Below, piece by piece: positions 45,973-52,892 of a DNA stretch of 64,000 bases (positions are counted from its first letter, which is position 1; each line of letters opens with the position of its first letter). Below the pieces are notes generated by a model, which had not been told where the DNA came from, searched no databases, and saw nothing but the letters and a program-made list of their open reading frames with translations. Source of the DNA: Methylobacterium terrae (GTDB taxonomy: Bacteria > Pseudomonadota > Alphaproteobacteria > Rhizobiales > Beijerinckiaceae); NCBI RefSeq assembly GCF_003173755.1, contig NZ_CP029553.1:1752501-1816500 (forward strand), given 5' to 3'. Position numbers and translations under genes: made by a program.

Positions 45973-46317
45973 GACCGTCGATCCCTCCCGTCGCCGTATC
46001 GTCACCGAAACGCTTCCAGGTGACAGGGTGCGTTGCAGCATAGCCGGCGTCAAGGGCGTGAAGCCGCGGCGGACGGAGCGTTTCCGGCCCGGACGGGTGC
46101 TCCTTTGGTCCAAGATGCCCTAGCTTTCACCTCGGGACTGCTGCCCCGTGCCGGCAGCGTTCCCACCGATTGCCGCTCCTCCCGGTCGCCGAGGATGACA
46201 ATGCCCTGCTGCGGCCCGCCCGTGAGCGTCACCCACCTCCACCGCCGCGCCGAACCCCGATCCGCACGTCCCGCCCGATCCGCACATCCCGAAGCGAACG
46301 CGAGCAAGGAGCGCCCG
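45973..46317. other. Non-coding region upstream of pyk
   Basis: No gene is supported here. It should hold divergent promoters for the hypothetical gene and pyk, but no confident boxes were found. An 18-bp-period tandem pair, CCCGATCCGCACGTCCC (46256-46272) and CCCGATCCGCACATCCC (46274-46290), lies 27 bases before the pyk start. Confidence 0.5.
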
Positions 46318-47751
46318 ATGCGCCGCCACCGCCACGCCAAGATCGTCGCCACCGTCGGCCCGGCCAGCAACACGCCGGAGCGATTGAAGGCCCTGTTCCT
46401 CGCCGGGGTCGACACCTTCCGGCTCAACTTCTCCCACGGCACCCACGACGACCACGCCAAGGTGCACGCGGCGATCCGGGCGCTCGAGCAGGAGACCGGC
46501 CGGCCGATCGGCATCCTGCAGGACCTGCAGGGGCCGAAGATCCGCATCGGCACCCTGCGGGGCGGCAAGGCGGAGCTTGCCACCGGGGATCGGATCCGCT
46601 TCGTGCGCGAGGGCCGGGAGGGCGGCACCGACGCGATCCCCCTGCCCCATCCCGAGATCTTCGCCGCGGTGGCGCCGGGCCAGGATCTCCTGATCGACGA
46701 CGGCCGGGTCCGGGTGCGGGTCGTCGGCGTCGACGACGCGGCGATCGACGCCGACGTGGTGGTGGGCGGGCCGATCTCCGACCGCAAGGGCGTCAACGTG
46801 CCGGGCTCGGTGCTCGCCCTCTCGCCGCTCACCGAGAAGGACCGGCGCGACCTCGCCTTCGGGCTCGAGCTCGGCGTCGACTGGGTCGCACTGTCCTTCG
46901 TCCAGACCCCCTCCGACGTGATGGAGGCGCGCGGGCTGATCGCCGGCCGGGCCGGGCTGATCGCCAAGATCGAGAAGCCCTCGGCGCTCGACCACATCGA
47001 GGACATCATCCGGATCGCCGACGGCATCATGGTGGCCCGCGGCGACCTCGGCGTCGAATTGCCGCCCGAGGACGTGCCGGGGCGCCAGAAGGAACTCGTG
47101 CGCGCCTGCCGCCGGGCGGTGAAGCCGGTGATCGTGGCGACCCAGATGCTCGAATCGATGGTCGCGGCGCCCTCGCCCACCCGGGCCGAGGCCTCGGACG
47201 TCGCGACCGCCGTCTATGACGGCGCCGACGCGGTGATGCTCTCGGCCGAATCGGCGGCGGGCCGGTACCCGATCGAGGCGGTCTCGATCATGGACCGCAT
47301 CATCCGCCGCACCGAGCAGCACCGGCTCTACCGCTCGCTCGTCCGGGCGAGCGAGCCGGAGGTCGAGGACAGCCCGCCCCACGCGGTCGCCGCCGCCGCC
47401 GCGACCCTCGCCGACGCGATCGAGGCGGCGGCGATCGTCGCCTTCACGTCGAGCGGCACCACCGCCGCCCGCATCGCCCGCAAGCGCCCCAACGTGCCAA
47501 TCCTCGCCGCGACCTCCGACGCCGCGGTGTCGCGCCGCCTCAGCCTGTACTGGGGCGCCCATTCGGTGCTCGGGCCCGAGATCGAATCCTACGAGGCCAT
47601 GGTCGCCCGCGCCGCCGAGGTCGCCGCCCAGGAGGGGTTCGCGCAGGCGCCGGACCTCGTCGTGGCGGTGGCCGGCATCCCGTTCGGCCAGCCCGGTACC
47701 ACCAACAACCTGCGGGTGGTCGAGCTGGGGCGCAGGGCGAGCGGGGTGTAG
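46318..47751 (+). CDS. pyk: Pyruvate kinase
   Basis: A 477-residue glycolytic enzyme transferring phosphate from phosphoenolpyruvate to ADP. The N-terminal KIVATVGPASNTPERL, FRLNFSHGTHDDH, the LQDLQGPKIRIG segment, the catalytic-lysine region IAKIEKPSALDHIEDI, RGDLGVELPPEDVP and QMLESM are all present. AAGGAG lies seven bases before the ATG at 46318. Length is normal, including the C-terminal allosteric domain. Confidence 0.96.
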   Translation: MRRHRHAKIVATVGPASNTPERLKALFLAGVDTFRLNFSHGTHDDHAKVHAAIRALEQETGRPIGILQDLQGPKIRIGTLRGGKAELATGDRIRFVREGREGGTDAIPLPHPEIFAAVAPGQDLLIDDGRVRVRVVGVDDAAIDADVVVGGPISDRKGVNVPGSVLALSPLTEKDRRDLAFGLELGVDWVALSFVQTPSDVMEARGLIAGRAGLIAKIEKPSALDHIEDIIRIADGIMVARGDLGVELPPEDVPGRQKELVRACRRAVKPVIVATQMLESMVAAPSPTRAEASDVATAVYDGADAVMLSAESAAGRYPIEAVSIMDRIIRRTEQHRLYRSLVRASEPEVEDSPPHAVAAAAATLADAIEAAAIVAFTSSGTTAARIARKRPNVPILAATSDAAVSRRLSLYWGAHSVLGPEIESYEAMVARAAEVAAQEGFAQAPDLVVAVAGIPFGQPGTTNNLRVVELGRRASGV

Positions 47752-47864
47752 GCACCGCCGGCCCTTGTTAGATCAAAGTGCAGTCGACTTGAGGTTGTGC
47801 GCGCGGACCGGGCTTGCTACGCTGCGGCATCGGCAAAAGACTGTTTTCCGGGAGGGCCCGGCCC

Positions 47865-48296
47865 GTGCGCACCCTCGTCGCCCTGATGACCCTGCTCTGC
47901 GTCGGCCAGGTCACCTTCGACCAGGGTGCCCTCGCGGCCGGCGACGGCGACCGGGATGCGGCCCGTGCGGTGATCCTGCGCCAGCAGGACGCCTTCCGGC
48001 ACGACGACGCGGCGGCGGCCTATGCCGAGGCCGCCCCGGCGATCCGGTCGATCTTTCCCAGCGCCGAGACCTTCCTCGGCATGGTGCGCCAGGGTTACGC
48101 CCCGGTCTACCGCAATCGCCGCTTCGAGTTCGGGACCGGCGAGGCGCTGCCGGACGGCAGCCTCGCGCAGGGCGTGACCATCCAGGACCAGGACGGGACC
48201 GACTGGGAGGCGCTCTACACCCTGGAGCGCGGGACGGACGGGGCGTGGCGGATCACCGGCTGCCGCCTGCGCAAGGCCCCGGGCACGAGCGCCTGA
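47865..48296 (+). CDS. Exported DUF4864 family protein
   Basis: A 143-residue protein beginning with GTG at 47865 after GGGAGGG. The signal peptide TLVALMTLLCVGQ... ends near ALAAGD. The mature part (ILRQQDAFRHDDAAAAYAEA, FPSAETFLGMV, then WEALYTLERGTDGAWRITGC) matches the DUF4864 family, an NTF2-like fold of unknown function in alphaproteobacteria. An upstream ATG at 47814 would add 17 residues without improving the signal. It precedes thrC on the same strand by 77 bases. Confidence 0.78.
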   Translation: MRTLVALMTLLCVGQVTFDQGALAAGDGDRDAARAVILRQQDAFRHDDAAAAYAEAAPAIRSIFPSAETFLGMVRQGYAPVYRNRRFEFGTGEALPDGSLAQGVTIQDQDGTDWEALYTLERGTDGAWRITGCRLRKAPGTSA

Positions 48297-48315
48297 CCGG
48301 CCCCGCGCAGGCCCC

Positions 48316-48358
48316 GGCTGACGCGAGCCCCGGATTCGTGTAGGGCCTCGCGTCAGCC
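48316..48358 (+). promoter_or_regulatory. Long hairpin just before thrC
   Basis: Perfect 12-bp stem GGCTGACGCGAG (48316-48327) with CTCGCGTCAGCC (48347-48358), loop of 19 bases containing a further CCC/GGG pairing. It ends two bases before the AGGA site of thrC. No T-run. It may end the upstream transcript or regulate thrC translation. Confidence 0.55.
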
Positions 48359-48373
48359 TCAGGACTGATCACC

Positions 48374-49786
48374 GTGCTCCATGTCTCGACCCGCGGCAGC
48401 GCCGCGCCGCTGACCTTCACCGACGCCCTCCTCGCCGGGCTCGCCCGCGACGGCGGCCTCTACATCCCGCAGGCCTGGCCGCAGATCGCGCCCGGGACCA
48501 TCGCGGGCCTCGCCGGCAAGCCTTACGCCGAGGCCGCCAAGACCGTGCTGTCGCCCCTCGTCGACGGCGAGATCCCACAGGCCGACCTCGACCGCATGAT
48601 CGACGCGGCCTACGCCTCGTTTCGCCATCCGGCCGTCTGCCCGCTGACCCAGCTCGGCGACAACCTCTTCCTGCTCGAACTGCATCACGGCCCGACGCTG
48701 GCCTTCAAGGACGTGGCGATGCAGCTGCTCGGCCGGCTGATGGACCACGCGCTGAAGGCCAAGGGCAGCCGCGCCACCATCGTGGGCGCCACCTCGGGCG
48801 ATACCGGCAGCGCCGCCGTCGAGGCCTTCCGCGGCCTCGACAACGTCGACGTGTTCATCCTCTACCCGCACGGCCGGGTGTCGGAGGTGCAGCGCCGGCA
48901 GATGACCACGGTGGATGCGGGCAACATTCACGCGCTCGCGGTCGAGGGCACCTTCGACGACTGCCAGGCGATCGTGAAGGCCTTGTTCCAGCACCCGCAC
49001 TTCGCCGAGGACGTGCGGCTGTCGGGCGTGAACTCGATCAACTGGGCCCGCGTCGCGGCCCAGGCCGTGTACTACTTCACCAGCGCGGTGGCGTTGGGGA
49101 GCCCGCACCGGCCGGTCTCGTTCTCGGTGCCGACGGGCAATTTCGGTGACATCCTCGCCGGCTGGGCGGCCAAGCGCATGGGGCTGCCGGTCGGGCGGCT
49201 GATGGTCGCGACGAACGCCAACGACATCCTGGCCCGGACGCTTGCGAGCGGGTCGTACGAGGTGCGGGGCGTGGCGCCGACCACCTCGCCGTCGATGGAC
49301 ATCCAGGTCTCGTCGAACTTCGAGCGCCTGCTGTTCGAGGCGCTCGACCGCGACGCCGACGCGGTGAACCGGCTGATGGCCGGCTTGAAGCAGTCGGGCG
49401 CGTTCACGCTCGACGCCCGCACCCTGGAACGGATCCGCTCCGAGTTCGACGCGGCCGCGGTGCCGGAGGAGGAGGTCGTCTCGGAGATCCGCGACGTCTA
49501 CGCCGGCACGGGCCAGATCATCGATCCCCACAGCGCGATCGGGGTGCGCGCCGCCCGCAAGCTGCTCGAGCGGGATCCCGCGACGCCGGTCGTGGCGCTG
49601 GCGACCGCGCACGCGGCGAAGTTCCCGGACGCGGTCGAGACCGCGACGGGCGTGCGTCCCGCCCTGCCGCCGCATCTGTCGGATCTCCTAGAGCGGCGCG
49701 AGCGGTTCACGGTCCTGCCGAACGACGAGGCGGCGGTGGAGCGGGCGATCCGCGAGCGCGCCCGCATCCTGAGGAGCGCCGCGTGA
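48374..49786 (+). CDS. thrC: Threonine synthase
   Basis: A 470-residue PLP enzyme converting O-phosphohomoserine to threonine. Lys112 in GPTLAFKDVAMQ forms the Schiff base; GATSGDTGSAA binds the cofactor phosphate; the N-terminal YVSTRG-like STRG and GGLYIP are typical of the long (E. coli-type) enzyme. GTG start with AGGA upstream. The stop overlaps the GTG of the M16 protease gene; this pair is common in alphaproteobacteria. Confidence 0.96.
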   Translation: MLHVSTRGSAAPLTFTDALLAGLARDGGLYIPQAWPQIAPGTIAGLAGKPYAEAAKTVLSPLVDGEIPQADLDRMIDAAYASFRHPAVCPLTQLGDNLFLLELHHGPTLAFKDVAMQLLGRLMDHALKAKGSRATIVGATSGDTGSAAVEAFRGLDNVDVFILYPHGRVSEVQRRQMTTVDAGNIHALAVEGTFDDCQAIVKALFQHPHFAEDVRLSGVNSINWARVAAQAVYYFTSAVALGSPHRPVSFSVPTGNFGDILAGWAAKRMGLPVGRLMVATNANDILARTLASGSYEVRGVAPTTSPSMDIQVSSNFERLLFEALDRDADAVNRLMAGLKQSGAFTLDARTLERIRSEFDAAAVPEEEVVSEIRDVYAGTGQIIDPHSAIGVRAARKLLERDPATPVVALATAHAAKFPDAVETATGVRPALPPHLSDLLERRERFTVLPNDEAAVERAIRERARILRSAA

Positions 49787-51078
49787 ACCAGCATTTCGCG
49801 ACGCTCGGCGCCTCGCCCGACCTCAAGATCACCCGGCTGCAAAACGGCCTCACCGTCGCCACCGAGGCGATGCCGGGCGTCGCCACCGCGACCCTCGGGG
49901 TCTGGGTCGGCGCCGGCTCGCGCAACGAGCGGCCGGAGGAGCACGGGCTCAGCCACCTCATCGAGCACATGGCGTTCAAGGGCACGGCCTCGCGCACGGC
50001 CCGCCAGATCGCCGAGGACATCGAGAATGTCGGCGGCGAGATCAACGCCGCCACGAGCGTCGAGCAGACGAGCTACACCGCCCGGGTCCTGGGCGAGGAT
50101 GCCGAGGTCGCCCTCGACGTGCTCGGCGACATCCTGACCCGCTCGACCTTCGAGGCCGGCGAGCTCGCCCGCGAGAAGGGCGTGATCCTGCAGGAATACG
50201 CCGCCGTCGAGGACACGCCGGACGACGTCGTCTACGACGCCTTCACCGAGGCCGCCTTCCCCGACCAGCCGATCGGCCGGCCGATCCTCGGGCGCCCGGA
50301 GACGATCAAGAGCTTCGATCGTGCGGCGATCGAGGCCTATCTCGCCCGGGAATACACGCCGGGCAAGATGGTGCTGGCCGCCGCCGGCGCGGTCGAGCAC
50401 GACGCCATCGTGGCGGCGGCCGAGAAGCATTTCGGGTCGATGCCGGCCGGCGAGACGCCGGAGCTGGTGCCCGGCCAGTATCGCGGCGGCGAGCGCCGGA
50501 TGCCGCGCAAGCTCGAACAGGCCAACCTGGTGCTCGGCCTGCCCGGCCTGTCGTTCCGCGACGAATCCTACTACGCCGCGCACCTCTTCGCGCAGGTGCT
50601 CGGCGGCGGGCTGACCTCGCGGCTCTGGCACGAGGTGCGCGAGACCCGCGGGCTGGCCTACGAGATCCACGCCTTCCACTGGCCGTTCAGCGATTGCGGC
50701 CTGTTCGGCATCGGCGCCGGCACCGCGGGCGCCGACCTGCCGGGCCTCGTCGAGGTGACGCTCGCCTGCCTGCGCGAGGCCGCCGACACGGTCGACGCGG
50801 CCGAGCTCGCCCGGGCCAAGGCCCAGCTCAAGGTGGCGCTGCTGTCCGCGCTGGAGACGCCGGGCGGGCGCATCGAGCGCACGGCGCGCCAGCTGCTGGC
50901 CTGGGGCCGGGTCATCCCCGCCGCCGAGGTCATCGCCAAGGTCGACGCCGTCACCCCGGACGACGTGCGGGCGGCCGGCCGCGCGCTGATCGCCGGCGCC
51001 CCGACCCTCGCGGCGATCGGGCCGATCAAGAAGCTGCAGAGCCTCGAGTCGGTGGACCGGGCGCTGAAGCAGGCGTGA
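49783..51078 (+). CDS. M16 family zinc protease (mitochondrial-processing-peptidase-like)
   Basis: A 431-residue inverzincin. The HxxEH site is His58-Leu-Ile-Glu61-His62; the third ligand Glu is about 77 residues downstream in the EKGVILQEYAAVEDTPDD region. The GPRKL-like R/Y pair for substrate binding is in the C-terminal half (ETRGLAYEIHAF). No signal peptide. The GTG start overlaps the thrC stop by four bases. Such proteins resemble the mitochondrial processing peptidase beta subunit; the bacterial substrate is unknown. Confidence 0.92.
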   Translation: MNQHFATLGASPDLKITRLQNGLTVATEAMPGVATATLGVWVGAGSRNERPEEHGLSHLIEHMAFKGTASRTARQIAEDIENVGGEINAATSVEQTSYTARVLGEDAEVALDVLGDILTRSTFEAGELAREKGVILQEYAAVEDTPDDVVYDAFTEAAFPDQPIGRPILGRPETIKSFDRAAIEAYLAREYTPGKMVLAAAGAVEHDAIVAAAEKHFGSMPAGETPELVPGQYRGGERRMPRKLEQANLVLGLPGLSFRDESYYAAHLFAQVLGGGLTSRLWHEVRETRGLAYEIHAFHWPFSDCGLFGIGAGTAGADLPGLVEVTLACLREAADTVDAAELARAKAQLKVALLSALETPGGRIERTARQLLAWGRVIPAAEVIAKVDAVTPDDVRAAGRALIAGAPTLAAIGPIKKLQSLESVDRALKQA

Positions 51079-51090
51079 TGCGCGGGTGAA

Positions 51091-51261
51091 CCCTCCCCCC
51101 ACTGCGGGGGAGGGTGGCGAACGAAGTGAGCCGGGAGAGGGGACGCCGCTTCCGGATATGACCGAACCGTTCTGACAGGCGCCCTCTGAATCAGCGTCGC
51201 GCTGCCCCTCTCCCGACCCGGCCTCACGGCCGGGCCACCCTCCCCCGCAGAGGGGGGAGGG
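51091..51261. repeat. Mirrored repeat element of two GC-rich hairpins
   Basis: Arm A (51091-51142) and arm B (51205-51261) are inverted copies of one sequence: each carries a CCCTCCCCC/GGGGGAGGG hairpin next to CCCCTCTCCCG. The reverse of arm A matches arm B over most of its length, with about 60 bases between. It looks like a paired REP/BIME-type intergenic repeat after the M16 gene and could end transcription in both directions. The following 51262-51587 has no gene that I can support. Confidence 0.7.
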
Positions 51262-51587
51262 CTCAGGTGGCGGAACCTTCCGCAGAGACCCGACCTCCGC
51301 CGACAATCGAACCGACAGCGTCCCGCGCGACGCGAGATCGCTCGTCTGCCGCCCCACTCGCCTGAACTAGGCCGAACGGTCGAGTGTCGAGCCTCGCCCA
51401 GTCTCCGTAGAACCGACCTGCAATCGAGCGCGCGAGCACTCGACGGCGAGGCCTGCGCGGCGCCAAGGTCCGGGGACGAGGAGACTGGCCGATCGGCCGT
51501 CCCGCCCACGGAACACCCGCACCGGCCCCAGGGGAACAGCAGACGACGGCCGTCGCGGACGGCCGGCGGAACGGTCGGGCGGAAGCG

Positions 51588-52679
51588 ATGGGGCTCGAGG
51601 GCGGCGCGCACTCGGCGGACGAAGAGTCGTGCGAGGCGACGCTCGGGCGGAGCGTGTCGGTGCGCGGGCCCGGGCTGCATACCGGCCGGAGCGCCCGCGT
51701 CACCCTGGCGCCAGCGCCGGCCGGCCACGGCATCCGCTTCGCGGTGCGCTGCCCCCGCAGCGGCGCCCGCGCCGAGGTGCCGGCCGGCACCGCGGCCTGG
51801 GTCGCGAGCCGGATGAGCACCGCCCTCGACATCGGCCAGGGGCGCAAGCTGCGCACCATCGAGCACCTGATGGCGAGCCTCTCGGCCTCCCGCATCGACA
51901 ACGCCGCGATCACCGTGGAGGGGACCGAGATCCCGATCCTCGACGGCTCGGCGTCGCGCTGGTGCGCGCTCATCGACGAGGCCGGGCGGGTCGCGCAGGC
52001 GCGGCCGCGCGAGGTCTTGCGGATCCGCGCGCCCTTCCAGGTCGACGGCCTGCACGGCTTCCTGCGCGCCGAGCCGGCCGAAGGGTTCAGCGTCGACGTC
52101 AGCACCGATCGGCTGCCGGGTTTCGGCGTGCTGCGCTGGTCGGGCCCGATCGATCCGGCCTCGTTCCGCGCCGCCATCGCCCCGAGCCGCAGCTTCGGCA
52201 ACGCCTCGCTGATCTGGCGCACCGTGCTGAAGACCCGGCTTGCCCGCACCCTGCTGCCGCCGGCCGCGCGCGAGCGGCTCTGGGCGCGCTCGTTCGCGGC
52301 GCAGACCGTGTGCGGCGCCGGCCTCGCGCCCACGTCGGGCCGGCCGGACTGCCGGCGCCCGATCGGCCCGGAGACGGAGGGGCGGATGCATCCGCGCGAC
52401 CGCGAGCCGCTCCTGCGCGGCGCGCGCCCCGGACGGGTCGCGATCCTGCTCGGCGGCCGGGTGCTCGGCGGCGCCCGCTTCCCCGACGAGCCGGTACGGC
52501 ACAAGATCCTCGACCTCGTCGGCGACCTGGGCCTCGCCGGCCGGCCGATCCTCGGGCGCATCGTGGCGAACTGCCCGACCCACGCCCTCACCTTCGCGTT
52601 CCTGAACGAGCTGATGCGCCATCCCGAATGCTGGGAGGTCGTCGCGGTCTCGGAGGCCGCCTCCCGCTCACTCCCTTGA
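51588..52679 (+). CDS. LpxC-like UDP-3-O-acyl-N-acetylglucosamine deacetylase paralogue
   Basis: A 363-residue LpxC-family protein. Zinc ligands and catalytic residues are retained: Glu92-His93 (RTIEHLMASLSASRIDN), His305 and Asp309 (VRHKILDLVGDL), His332 (CPTHALTF). LHTGRSARVTL is the N-terminal signature. Between SRSFG (about 201) and VAILLGG (about 284) about 65 residues of unrelated, arginine-rich sequence replace the usual short segment that carries the GLxLGGS-like loop, so the protein is longer than normal (about 305-317). It is not in a cell-division or lpx cluster, so a second LpxC-like enzyme is more likely than the housekeeping one. No good SD was found. Confidence 0.78.
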   Translation: MGLEGGAHSADEESCEATLGRSVSVRGPGLHTGRSARVTLAPAPAGHGIRFAVRCPRSGARAEVPAGTAAWVASRMSTALDIGQGRKLRTIEHLMASLSASRIDNAAITVEGTEIPILDGSASRWCALIDEAGRVAQARPREVLRIRAPFQVDGLHGFLRAEPAEGFSVDVSTDRLPGFGVLRWSGPIDPASFRAAIAPSRSFGNASLIWRTVLKTRLARTLLPPAARERLWARSFAAQTVCGAGLAPTSGRPDCRRPIGPETEGRMHPRDREPLLRGARPGRVAILLGGRVLGGARFPDEPVRHKILDLVGDLGLAGRPILGRIVANCPTHALTFAFLNELMRHPECWEVVAVSEAASRSLP

Positions 52680-52892
52680 GCGACCGGCACGGCCCGCGAC
52701 GCGATCCGCACAACTTGATTTGGCCGCAAAGCGGAGCGATCGAAGCCCGTCGACGGCCGCGCTCGCGGACGGCAGGGGAGATCCGGGGCCTCCGCCTTGC
52801 TCGGAAGCTTGGGCGTCAGTACGGTCCGGCACCCTCCCCTCAGCCGCCCCCGTGGCCGTGGCCGCCCCCGTCCGGTCGGAAGACCCCGAAGC

